Assembly: GCA_021234155.1 (NCBI GenBank) | Contig: JAJEKV010000056.1 | Span: 4,325,330 to 4,389,329, forward strand | Length of the DNA: 64,000 nucleotides | Direction: 5' to 3' | Origin: Isoetes taiwanensis | Lineage: Eukaryota > Streptophyta > Lycopodiopsida > Isoetales > Isoetaceae | Notes under the pieces: generated by a model | Told to the model about the DNA's origin: nothing | Database searches by the model: none | What the model saw: the letters and a program-made list of their open reading frames with translations, nothing else | Shown: piece by piece, positions 49,701 through 61,127 of the stretch | Position numbering within the stretch: the first letter of the stretch is position 1 | Layout: each line of letters starts with the position of its first letter | Program-made: the position numbers and the translations under genes

Positions 49701-51007
49701 ACCCTTGCAAAGATCGTGGAAGGAAAGAATGGATTCATGGAGCTGGAAGCTATCGTTAAGGAAAGCCTTTTTAAACGATAGCTCATCCGGGATGGTCTTG
49801 TGGGGATGATTGTACTGTTAGGTTGTTCCCATCTACAATAGGTGAGTCTTCTTCTTCCTCTGGTGTTGTGCTTGAGGAGCCTGTGGCGACATTTCAAGGG
49901 AAAAATGCATTTCAACTGTTGATCATAAATGGCATTCTAGCATTTTTGTTACTGCGAGATTGTTGAAATCATAGATATCTACTCTAACAGATGCACTAGC
50001 AAAGAAAGAGCTTGAAGTCGAGAGTTATAAACTGACACGGAACAATGCAAAAGCCTATTCATGCAGATCAAGTACAAGGGTACAATGGGCTATTAGAGAT
50101 GTTTTTGCAAACGGCAAAAAATGAGTTTAATCAATCCATTTTAACTTGGAACTATTTCTGTAGAAAAGCACCAATGGAAAGTGGCATCTTCATTTATCAG
50201 AAGAAGAAGCCTATGAATTCTAGGCAGCCACTTATGCGTTCCAAATTTTCAGTTGCAATATCTTCAATTGTCAACCAGAATATCCGTAAGCGAAAGCACA
50301 TAAAACTTGTTGAAGTTATGATCAGATGATCTTGGAATTTATAAATTTATGGATTCTAGCCGTTTAAGTTATATGTTAAGAACACATATTCAGTCAGACT
50401 GCATTGTAACTTTTTCAGATCTTGAGTACTTGATGTTGCCGAGTTTTTAGGTTTAGAAATACTAAACTTTGCAACATACATACTTATGAAGACTGTGAGG
50501 GAAGTATTTGTTAGGACGGTATACAACCAGTGTTATGACGAACTGCATTGGTATAATGCATGCCATCTGGATTTCTTCCAGTTAATCAAGTCTAATACAA
50601 CCTGATTTTTATGGTATTCAAAGCCTGCAGTTCGAACCATTTTATGCTGACTTTCTCGGCAGTTTAAAGCATGCAATTCTTTTCATAAACCTTAAACGTT
50701 ATAGATAGTTGGAAATATGTTTATTATATAGGTTTTTTATTCTTCAAGAATTTGCTACGAAGGAATTTCTTCCATATGCATCCGAATGGGATGACAAAAG
50801 CATTCTTCAGTTAATGTGATTCGGACGGCTACTTCTTTAGGTTTTGGTGACCTTTTCTGTGAATATACATTTGGTGGTTCGGGGTAATTCTTCCTTGATC
50901 TTTCTTAAAATTGCATGCAATCAAAGTCTATGCACAATATATTTTCCAGCATGTGCAAAGACGTAAATCAATCTATTTTAGTTCTACGGTACATAGCCAG
51001 CATCATT
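46780..51007. other. Long intergenic stretch without a supported gene
   Basis: Scattered short ORFs only. The frame at 50045-50329 (SGIFIYQKKKPMNSRQPL, NIRKRKHIKLVEVM) has coding-like composition but no recognised family. 47.75-48.06 kb is a low-complexity AT-rich block. Near 49.15-49.26 kb there is a partial duplication around ATTTGAATGAACRTMG. Confidence 0.4.
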
Positions 51008-51012
51008 GCTAT

Positions 51013-52567
51013 TGTGACGTTCCACATATTTCTACGCATATTTAAGTATAAATACATGACACGTCACTATGAATAATTAATGGCACATTAATTATTCATA
51101 AGCTAAGGTTAGCTATGTTAATAATTAAATTATAAAGGTGGAAACCTAACCCAAAACCCTAATTCGAATTTAGGGCTTATCCTAATATTAAAAAGGGCTA
51201 AAATACCAAATTAGTTAAATTATGACATGCCACCTGGCCCAAATCGATTGGGCAAGGTAGGGTTTCCATTTTGGACACCCAAATTAGGGCTTTTGTGCCC
51301 CAATTCGAATTGGGAGCAATTGGGGATGGAGGAGGAGCAGCAGCAGCCAGGCGCCCTTCAGTTAGTCGAGATGGAGCAGCCCAAGACCGATTTGACGGTT
51401 AGTCAGTAGGTTACTTTGTTGATTTATAGCATAGCGCCTCTCTGTGGTGTGTTCTCTCTCTGTTTTCTTTGTGGTTTACCTGTTAGGCTAACCCTTGATT
51501 GATATGGTGAGTATTCTTATCTCTAGTCTCTGTACGTGCTTTGGTTGATGGTTTAGTAGTTCTTTACTTATGGGGGATTACGGGGGGGTAGAGACCTCTG
51601 AGCCCATGTATGTAGTATGCTCCTAGATAGAGCCCTGTATTATTCCCATTAGTGCGGCCTGTGTACAAGAGACCACCGGGTCGTAGATGCTATGGTCTGG
51701 CTTAGCGCCAGAGAAGGGACACAGTGGTGAAGTGGGGGTGGGGTCTTGCACGAACATAAAAGGCTCCTGAGACTCCTACAGTGGGCTAGGCCTGATAGCC
51801 GGTCACGTAGAGGGCCGGGTATGGGTCTGACACTCCCTGGGTGTAGTGGTGTGACCCGTATGGGGCACCATGCACTTTGAGTAGATTTAGGGTGAGTAAG
51901 TTGGGTATGGATGCGGGGGTCGCTGATGCGGCACGTATTCTCTAGCTCACCCATGGAATCACTGTGATCCTGGAAGGGGACGCTTCCCTGACCTGCCTCA
52001 TCGGACCGGGGCGTCATGAACCCTGGAGTAGACTCAAAAGGGTGATACCTTGAGTCTGCGTCTCCGGAAGGCTATAGCAAAGCCATAGCATGAATCGACT
52101 CATCTGCAAAGTGTGCACAGGAGGGACGGATGGAGTGGACAACCCTAGCTGACGTTCTATGCCAGCCAACACCAGGTTATACCTCTGTCTGCTGATCTCT
52201 TGAGACCGAGCCGTCAGTCTATCCTCACAGGAGTCTGAGCCGGGGTAGAACCATGGGTTTGGGGTGTTTTCCCTAGGATTAGATGCATATTCTTTGCCGT
52301 TAGTACTTGGATGGATGTGCCACCCTTCGTGGTGGTTATTTATATATATTTATGCTGTGTGCTAACATGTATTCACGCTTCCGCGACTTAGGAGCCCCAT
52401 TGAAGGCGTGGGCCGAATGACACCTCCGTGTCCTTCACCCGGGCATCTTTCTATAGATGGTCTGAGTTAGACGAAGGGCCCTGCTCATGGTGAGCTGATT
52501 GCCATGGGAGGGGGAAGTCCTCGTATGTATACGTCCGGAGCGCCGTATATATTCAGGGAGCGTCACA
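51013..52567. mobile_element. Solo LTR, 1,555 bp
   Basis: It begins TGTGACGT and ends CGTCACA (TG...CA with a 7-bp inverted terminus) and is flanked by a perfect 5-bp duplication GCTAT (51008-51012 and 52568-52572). No internal retroelement sequence is attached, so it is the product of LTR-LTR recombination. Length and GC content fit a Gypsy-type element, but the lineage cannot be told from the LTR alone. The perfect hairpin TATGAATAATTAATG-GCA-CATTAATTATTCATA (arms 51068-51082 and 51086-51100) lies near its left end. The ORFs inside are not considered genes. Confidence 0.85.
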
Positions 52568-53057
52568 GCTATCATGTCATATTGATAATAACATTTTCCA
52601 ATATGGCTTGCACCATCAAGAACATCATGTATTTAGGCAATGCTTTCTTAAATAAACTTTTACTGTTATAGTATGTAGGAATTGTATGCAAGAGCTTGGA
52701 GCAAGATTAACAACAAGATGGAGTAAAAAGACCATTGTTAACGCACTGAAATTCGTTGTAGTTATTTGTGTTGTTTAAGGTGGGTAATTTTGATGCCCCA
52801 TCATAAGACCATAATGGTTATTTATGTTGTTCAAGGTGGGAATTCTTGATGCCCCATTGTAAGACCACATTTAAGTTGTATACCATCAAAGCTACTCAAT
52901 GTACCTGGGCTTTTTTGTCACAAGCTAAGCATAGCAAGTCAACAAGTTGAGAAGGGCCATGGATGTCCATGGACATGGTATAATAGTTGCAAAATAGAAG
53001 GGTGATAGACTGAAAAAGACAGATGGTTTTTTCTACGCCCGATTTGGGTTGGGCTCC

Positions 53058-53530
53058 AATGGAAACCTCCCTAACTTTTCCTGGAAACCTCCCTAACTTT
53101 CCCTGGAAACCTCCCCCATTTTTCGGGAAACCTCCCCAACTTTCATGGAAACCTCCCAAACTTTCCTTGTACGGCCTGAGGAGGTTTCCAGATTAGAAAA
53201 CTGGGGAGGTTTCCATGGAAACCTCCCCACCTCTTCGTGGAAACCTCCCCAACTTTTTTGGCATGACTTGGGGAGGTTTCCAATTAAGAAAACAGGGGAG
53301 GTTTCCATGGAAAGCAGGGGAGGTTTCCACAAAAAAAAAAAAAAAAAAAAAAAAGCTCCTCTTTAAATTTGCACGAAGACCAAGATTAGCCCTCGTGCAT
53401 CTCGATCCTCGTGCGTCTTAATGACGAGGCGCACTCCATCGGTGGTTGCCACAATGACTATTTTTTAATTTTTTTTAAATATTTTATGGAAACCTCCCCA
53501 ACTTTCCAAAGAACCTAGGGGAGGTTTCCA
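53058..53530. repeat. Left subterminal cluster of GGAAACCTCCCC motifs (about 14 copies)
   Basis: Direct copies lie near 53061, 53083, 53105, 53127, 53148, 53216, 53239 and 53488. Inverted copies (GGGGAGGTTTCC) lie near 53180, 53206, 53271, 53296, 53318 and 53519. A poly-A run (53331-53354) sits within the cluster. Adjacent opposite copies form hairpins. The short ORFs through it are repeat translations. Confidence 0.88.
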
Positions 53531-53745
53531 CAAAATGTCTATGAAATTTCAAAGAGAGCTATTTCTTCAAGTAAATCATCCCTATGAGTTCTTCCTTCAT
53601 CCACGAATTCATCCAAGCTTTTTCTTCAAGTAAATCGTCCCTGTGAGTTCTTCCTTCATCCACGGATTCATCCGTTCGCCGTGATTCCCATCCCATCGAC
53701 TATTTCATCTTTCGTTCCTTTGATGCTATTATTTATCTCATTGAT

Positions 53746-54021
53746 TTGGAGCGTAACGTGTATGAGGGAGTTGAAGATGATATCTCCAATGATTCGTCCC
53801 TATATGATTCAGAAGCAACTGTAAGTGATTTTACTTTTGATAATGTTGACAATGCTGCAAGTCATGTAATACCCAGTGGTGATTATGACAATCATTTGAA
53901 TGAGGGAGACTCTGTTGGATCATATCCACCTATACCTTCAATCAACTCAAGGGAAAGTTACATTTTCACGGAAGCATTATACTCTTTAATGGTGCAATGC
54001 GTCAAGGAGATAATGGTGTAG
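53746..54021 (+). pseudogene. Acidic ORF fragment inside the TIR transposon
   Basis: Ninety-one codons reading NVYEGVEDDISNDSSLYDSE and EGDSVGSYPPIPSINSRES. It is rich in Asp/Ser with no known motif. It may be the start of the element's own protein. It ends 80 bp before sequence that reads better on the other strand. Confidence 0.3.
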
Positions 54022-54104
54022 AAGAGAGACCATGAAAGATGCGGACGCTGGAGGGACTGGAATGTCACACACAAGACTAGATAGTGGATGGGCACATGAA
54101 CTGG

Positions 54105-55153
54105 CTAGGGGGGCCGTGGAAGGTGGAGGGACATACGATGACATAGGAAGAGATGGTAGTCTAGAAGGGAGGTGGGACTAAGGGTGAATGGTAAGATCAG
54201 AGGACGGTGAGGTGGACTATCTATGGGGGCCATGGAAAGTGGAGGGACATGTGAAGACGTGGCATGGGAAGGTGGTCTAGGAGGAAAGTCAGGGAGGGAG
54301 GTGGTACGAAGGGTAAACGGTAGAATGGGAATACGGGAAGTGGGTAATGAAGGGCCCTCGACCTCAATGGGCAGCGTCCCGATGTGAAGGTCTACATCAA
54401 CAGATGGGACATTGGAGGTGCAGGAAGCAAAGGGACGTGTCTCAAGCTCTATCCCTACATGTGACACAAGATCTACTGTGGCTCCCAAATCAATCCCACC
54501 AGGCTCACCTGCGGCACTGACTGCTGCTCCAACTACTACTCCATCTCTCCCGTGTACATCCTCAACCTGCCATGCATGTCTTTCATGTGGAGCCTCTCCC
54601 TCCTCTGCATCGATATGGCCATCACGGGCCAAGAGTCTACTCTAGGTCTCACGAAAACGAGCCTCTGCATCTTCATCTCGTATCTGCACTAGAGCCTGAA
54701 TACGGTCTGCTATCCACTGTGAGCCCCCCTGTGGGTATCTCTGAGCTAACTCCTGAGGAGAGTACAACTCGTGTTCCTCTCCCACTCGGCCACGACCTGT
54801 CTCTACAGCCTCGCACTATAATGACTATCCTGCTGGCAGACAAGATACTCTGGCCTAACGCACCTCGTCTGTCTGCGAGCTCGGCGCCTCTCCCTCTCCT
54901 GTGTAGTCTCATTCTCAAGATCAAGTGGCCATGTCCTGCGTGCACCTGGCCGACGAGCAACCCAAGGAACCTCAGGATGCTTGGTCTTTTGGTGCTTCTG
55001 CGCACCATTCAATAACAAACCCATATGACCCTCTCCACGGCTGAGGGTGTGTGAACAACCCTCATGCACACAAAACCACCTATCCTCTGATCTCGTTGGC
55101 AACCCAAGGATGGTTGTCAACAACCGTTTGATCCTCCAACATCCGTGGAGCAC
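54105..55153 (-). pseudogene. Degraded zinc-finger-type transposon ORF
   Basis: The minus-strand frame from 55153 contains WFCVHEGCSHTLSRGEGHMG followed by HQKTKHPEVPW, a C-x4-C...H-x4-H arrangement compatible with a C2H2-like finger, then a basic region (RERRRARRQTR) and a stop at about 54803. Further minus-strand frames (54632-54105) are proline-rich with an internal duplication. Frameshifts separate the parts. The link to transposition is inferred only from position inside the TIR element. Confidence 0.35.
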
Positions 55154-55569
55154 ATCCCTAAATTAATAAACCTGAGACCTAAGTCTATGTACCTAACATT
55201 ATATTCTAGAAAATATATGCATGACGAACTCTAAGATCCTAGGTACACGACACTTACCCGTCAGGCGCAAGGTCCTAATATGTGGTGCATGTGGTGGTGG
55301 TGGCATGACGCCCTCGGCCTCTCGAGGCACGTCCTCCCTATCCATACCTAAGATAAGCCATAAGAAGAAGAAGCATTAGCATTGTATAATGTTAGCGAAT
55401 ATTAAATGTAGCAGCATAATTAAACACAAAATCATAGGTCATATACATGCAATAGATTAAGGGAATGGAATTCCTCATTTACCAATTTGCGACTATGATT
55501 TTAGAATTATCATGATAAATGATAAAGATAGATTGAACTTAAATCTTTGTTTCGACAAAAATACAAAAA

Positions 55570-55760
55570 GAGACAAAGAAAGACAATACCCATTGGAACA
55601 AAATCAAAGAAAACACTATTCATTTGCGGTTATTGGAACTTGTGGAAAGCACTATTCATTTGGGATTGAGAATAAACACTATTCATTAGGGATTGCGGAA
55701 AGCACTATTCATTTGGGATTGAGAATAAATACTATTCATTAGGGATTGCGAAAAACATTG
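55570..55760. repeat. Tandem repeat of CACTATTCATT(T/A)GGGATTG
   Basis: CACTATTCATTTGGGATTGA and ACTATTCATTAGGGATTGCG alternate, with a compound period of about 60 bp over about 2.5 units. Confidence 0.85.
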
Positions 55761-57009
55761 TAGCAAAATATAACTATTTACAAAAATTACAAGAATGGAT
55801 AATTCCCTTTGTATTACAACTTTGGAAAGGTTTCTCAAAAAACAAGAATAGGTAGTTCCCGTGTATATAACAAATTTTGGAAAAAATAAATCCCTGTTTA
55901 CAGCATTTTCAAGTGGGGATGTTTCTTGAAATGAAAAATCCCTTTTTACAGACCAGTGTTTCCAAGTATTTCCACATCAAATCCATCCAAACCACAGCAA
56001 AAATCCACAAGATGAGGCAAGCACCTTCGTTTTCGTTTAGGTCAGCCTCTTTTATCAAGGTAAATTTTCTCTTTGACGTTGCAAAAGTCGAGCAGGAGAA
56101 ATTAGAGAAGCTACAGAAGGCAAGTAGAACCTGGACCGGAATTTACTCCTTAGAACTTGTGATAACCGGATAATCAGTTATAAAATAATCTTCAAACAAA
56201 TCTGCTATCTCATTTTTTTAAGAAATAAATAGTAGTAGAATACATTATTTTACCTTTTAAGAAGGCAAGCTTGCAACAAAAGAACTCGGAAATAAACAAG
56301 GACAGATTCAAGATCATTCAAATTTATCGTTCAAGACAGATTCAAGACAGATCAGAAGGTGTCCAGAAACGCCCGATTTTGGAAATACCAAGGATTTCTA
56401 GAGCGTCTTGGTTTGTTTCTTTTAAATCTTGAGCTTGTGCCTTGAATTAGCCAGCCAGTTACTCGCCTGCATATTCAAACTTGAATCAAACTGCAAGCAG
56501 AAACAAAAATTGGGTAGAAAATATTATATCTGAGCAGGGGTCATTCCTGTAGATTCAATAAGCCATTGTTTCTGTTCATAATCAGACGCTGGATAATCAA
56601 ACGCCAGGAAATCATAATCAAATGCCAAATTTTGGGCTGGAAGCCGGATGGATGCTGGATTCTAAGGGTCTGCTAGATTCTAAGGGTCCGCTGGCATCAA
56701 ACAACAAACAAAATATAATAGACAAAATCGGGCGCTGGATTCGAAGGGGTCCGTTGGCATCAGAGAACAAACAAACAACATTAGAGAAAATCGGTATGTA
56801 AATCGGAAGTGGTCTTCAAAATCGGTCTGATCTGTGCGCTCCTCCTCTAGCTTCAAGAATGCCCGGAAAAATAAAACGTGCAACAGAAATAGAATTGCAT
56901 ACGAAAAGAGGAAAGAATTCATTCTAGCCGCTCACATTAATTTTAGGTTATTATGAATGGCTGTTATCGTAGATCAAAAAATATCATAAACTAATAATAG
57001 ATTTGGGGG

Positions 57010-57165
57010 ACTCTATGGAAACCTCCCCAAGTTAACAATATTAAAAACCTCCCCATGTTAGTTTTCTTGAAAACCTCCCCAAGTTAGCAGAAGTGGAAAC
57101 CTCCCCAGGCTTTTGTGGGAAAGCTGGGGAGGTTTCCAGAGAGCAAAATTTGGAAGGTTTCCATT
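57010..57165. repeat. Right subterminal cluster of GGAAACCTCCCC motifs (about 6 copies)
   Basis: Copies lie near 57018, 57047, 57070, 57093 (direct), 57124 and 57150 (inverted). They are the same motif as the 53.06-53.53 kb cluster, placed symmetrically at the other end of the TIR element. Confidence 0.85.
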
Positions 57166-57199
57166 CTTGGGACCCTAACCAAATTCGGGCGTATATAAT

Positions 57200-59680
57200 T
57201 TGAGCGGAAAAGACCCCGTAATTGTAGAGCAATAAAGATCAAATATTTGTTATCACAAATGTATATGAATATTAACAAGATCAAATCTTTGTTATCACAA
57301 ATGTATATATGAATATTAACAAGACCATTCATTGGTTCTTTAGCAATAAAATACAAACAAGTTAGCAATAGTTCTATCATTCATCTTAACAGTATCGAAC
57401 TTTGAACATTTTCCTTTAGGAATTGAAGCATATATTTGAAGGCATATTGTCCTTAGACAAAGGAAGTCTATATTATAGTTAGTAGTTGATGACTCCCATG
57501 GTCGAATTTACATATTAGAATTTGCAAAAATCAATAGTCTAATGTTCGATTTAAAGAAAAAATAAATACCTGCTCTTATGCAACATTCTCATGTTAACAC
57601 AAGGCATGATTGTAAGTTTCCAAATAGACTCAAATATACTAGAATAGTAACATGCCTATACTAGTATGGTTGGAACTTAAGCACAAGGAATCTTGCTATT
57701 GTCTATGATACATTTGAGGACGATTGCTAGCTAGATACGAAGGTTCTTTTAAAGAATATTTCAATAGTGTAATTGGGTTCAAAAATTGAGGCATAGAAGC
57801 AGATAACTAATTGAACCTTAATAACGTTCATGCCTTATCATTTACAGGTTTTTAGCTTGATGGGCACCAGGGAAAAAATTAAGCATACTATATATTTTTT
57901 TTATAAAAAATGGTTTGGCTATTTTTCAAAATTTTACAGTATTTTATGATATATATTTGGCCAAAGTTATTATTACTATTACATTTATATGTATTTGGAC
58001 TTGGCGAAACTTTTAAATTATGTACTATAAGCTTTTACTTAGATATTTTTTCTAACTGAAAATAAAAAGAAAAGAAAAAATATAAATTAAATTTTGTAGC
58101 TTTAGATATATTGTACTGCAATTACAAATAATAATCAACAATCAAGGAACATATAATAATATTAAAAGACTTTTAACAGAAGCTCACAACATAGCTTATA
58201 ACATCCATAGCTTGAACTACATTTAATGCAACAATATCTTCTAGATATTGTGATCAAATTACACTTGTCTCTAACCCTTGAAGGAAGACGTTATGCAATC
58301 AACTCGGGCATCTAGAGGGATATTGCCCATCTCTTACAATTCTTTTTTGAAGATATATGTGGTATATGTAATAGAAATTCATAGTATGAAAAACTGTCAT
58401 GACTGATGATGGTAGGTGGGGATGTGAAAAAGTCTATAATAAGACTTTATCTGCATTTGGCTATTAATGATTTAATATATAAATATTGTAATATAAAGAA
58501 AGGCTAATCTCTTTTTCTTTAAAAATTGGGAAAAATAATTTGGCTAATCCTAGAAAAATAATAGAGTACTTGTTTCAACTATGGCTATTTTTTATTTTTT
58601 AAAAGAAACCTCTTTTCATAATCGCCACAAAATTTGTCTAGACCCCCTAAAAATTTGTCATTTGGCTATTAATAGCCACTAATTTTTTTCCATGATAGTA
58701 TACAAGATATTTATCCAAAATGGGACAATATTTAGTGCACTTGTCAAAAATTTGAAGGCCATCTCATTCCAAGTAGTAAACACCAATGTAAGCAGTCAAT
58801 TATGTATTCTTTGTGCTTCCAGGTATGCATGGGTTGAAATTGCTTATAAGAATTTATATGACCCTAGCAGACCATAAAAATGCACTGAATTTGCCATCAA
58901 GCAGCTTCAATTTTGATATACTAGAAGCCTTTGTGCCTTCGATCTTCAATTTTTATCGTGCCTTCAACCTAGTACCACTTCCATCTGAGTGTCATACATA
59001 CTTCATGCAGTATTGTGTTCTTAGAACTTTGAGAATACAAAATCCACCATTGTCTCATTTTCCATTCTCAAAGTGATTTGGAAAGAATGTCATGAACAAT
59101 GTGATTCACTTATACTGCAGAATAGATCTTATACACTTGACGACAAAGCCAAGTGCATTCTTAAGGGGGAAAAAATTCCTACTTTAGTAGAATTTGTTCC
59201 AACACAGGCATGGCAAGTTGGCAACCAATGTATAGCTGATTCACATGGTAAATTGATTGCTTGCAACTTGGTAAATCAAAACAAAGAATGTGGCACATGC
59301 ACTAGCCAAGTTATAGTCTTCACTTGATATAAGAAACAAACAGAGTTTCATTGAACAAAATCTAAATTTGTGGACCATTTTCTGAATCTATGCATCAATA
59401 CGATTCTCAAACTAGTTGCCATCCCCGACGAGTGTTGAATATGTTTCAACTATGAATAGTGAATCTTGACAATCTTGGAAAGCTTCTCCTGATAAAGGGC
59501 AGCCCAAGCAACAAGACGGACTATATCAATACGGTCATAGGCAGTTGTTGGCCTCCATCCCTTTTTCTTACAATTGGCATAATTAAAAGGATATACTTGG
59601 TTTTTCACAAGAACCGGCTCCCACCAAGTGATCTGAATGGTCTCGACTCGAAATTCTCATCGTCATAAGGACATATTTTA
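57200..59680. other. Strongly AT-rich stretch, no supported gene
   Basis: A 48-bp duplication around GATCAAATMTTTGTTATCAC lies at 57236-57322. ORFs at 58.69-59.33 kb are open but unrecognised. Confidence 0.45.
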
Positions 59681-59689
59681 TATGTATTT

Positions 59690-59880
59690 GGGATGTCCAT
59701 GACGTCGCTAATACATTGCATATGCGACGTGACATCGCGCTGCGACGAATCCACGACGACGTCATTTGCGACGAGCGCGAAACGTTATTAAAGCGTGTGC
59801 ATGCGACGTTTGATGTCCTTGTTACGTCACTAAGACGTCGCAAACGACATCGCAAACTGCCTATTCTGTAGTAGTAGGCC
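59690..59880. repeat. GACGTC/GCGAC-rich terminal remnant, possibly CACTA-type
   Basis: GCGACGT, GACGTC and CGACGA motifs recur in both orientations and end in TATTCTGTAGTAGT. CACTA elements have subterminal repeats of this kind and a terminus of the CTGTAGTG type. The match is imperfect and no second end was found. Confidence 0.35.
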
Positions 59881-59924
59881 GAGAAGCTACAGTTGAAAAC
59901 ATGAAGCAATAGGAACTGACGGAG

Positions 59925-60960
59925 CGGGGTTTGGATTTATCCTCCTCCCAGTGTGCAATTAGAAGTCAAGACCGTCTTTTGCAGTAGAATAATTGTTTGG
60001 GATCATTCGAGATGGCCAATAGACCCAAACTCTGTTATTACAGTTGCCATGGCTCCGTATGCATGTTTCAGAAAGGTGCACCAAGATATCCAAGAAAACG
60101 ACCAGGTTTTGGCCTTCAAAATGTAAACCCTGTGTGTTGCTAGGTTATTGTAAGGTTTATGTTTCGGAGGCCAAAACGTAGTCGTTTTCTTGGATAACTA
60201 GATGCACCTTTTCTAAACATGCATGCAGAGCCCATGGCAACTGAAATAACAGAGTTTGGATCTATCGGCCATCCCGAATAATCCCAAACAATTTTGCTCC
60301 TGCAAAAGGTGCTCTTGACTTCTAATTGCCACATTGAGAGGAGGATAAGTCCAAGCCCCATTCCCAACTGCAGCTTCTTGACCATGTCCCAGTGGAACCG
60401 ACTAAAACTCGACCCCCATAACGTAAACCCTTCAATAACCTAGCAACATACATGGTTACATTTCAGAGGCCATATCCTAGTCAGATTCAACCAAGATCTT
60501 GCAAATGTCATCAAGGTAGAGGGAGGATGTTGATGCCAGAAGACGGATCCTTAAAACCTTCCGGAAGAAGTTCACCCAAAGGTCCACTCCCGAAGAACCC
60601 TGGCCACGGACGGCCAACTCTCCCACTCCAAAACTGTGAATTGACTCCACCAATGGACTCAAAACGTCGACATTACCCTGGGGACCAGGTTTCGTGGCAG
60701 AAGACCACCCCTTCTCCAAGAAGCACAAAGTAGCTCATGTCCAATATGTTCATAGTCAATTGGCCTAAGAGGTGGCTGTGGAATACTGCCATGTAGAGGG
60801 TTCATGTTTCTTTCGTTGCCAAAAATGACCGTGTAACTTATTCCCTAAGGTAATTTTGCCATTCTGAATGACATGACGAAGTCGAATTTGGAGTCTTTGT
60901 ACTGCCCGAACGACAAAACACTTGGGTTTCTACACTGTCGAACACAGGGCGCTTCCGGTC
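59925..60960. repeat. Foldback copy of the 800-bp repeat family
   Basis: 59925-60135 is the inverted counterpart of about 60160-60365 (AGTTGCCATGG/CCATGGCAACT, GGATTTATCCTCCTCCC/GGGAGGATAAGTCC and others). The centre is near 60147 in the TTGCTAGGTTATTGTAAGG spacer. A direct unit follows to about 60960 with blocks shared with 30.05-30.6 kb (CCATAACGTAAACCC, ACATTACCCTGG, TGACCGTGTAACTT). It is the dispersed form of the repeat arrayed at 29.3-34.0 kb. Confidence 0.75.
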
Positions 60961-61127
60961 AATATATTCAATGGTTTTGGAAATATGAATTATGCATCTT
61001 TGATAAGTGCATATGAATAAGTTGGTTGCCTAATCACAAAATAAAAAGCAATGATGAATTTTGTCTAGTCAAAGGTTATATTTGCAATATTTAATCTCTA
61101 ATACTTCTGGTGTATATTTATTCACAT

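Larger units (their letters stand above)
53034..57193. mobile_element. TIR transposon (about 4.2 kb) with GGAAACCTCCCC-packed ends
   Basis: The left end TACGCCCGATTTGGGTTGGG followed by AATGGAAACCTCC is matched in reverse by the right end (GGAAGGTTTCCATTCTTGGG followed by CAAATTCGGGCGTA, ending 57193). This gives an imperfect terminal inverted repeat of about 40 bp. Just inside both ends lie many copies of GGAAACCTCCCC in both orientations. The interior holds only degraded ORFs. A target duplication is unclear: TA beside CGCCCGA is possible. The superfamily is unassigned. Confidence 0.65.

Noticed and set aside
54412-55015. Plus-strand ORFs of 77 and 147 codons
   Set aside because: They lie opposite the minus-strand zinc-finger-like ORF and have Pro/Ser/Leu-rich composition without motifs; likely shadows.
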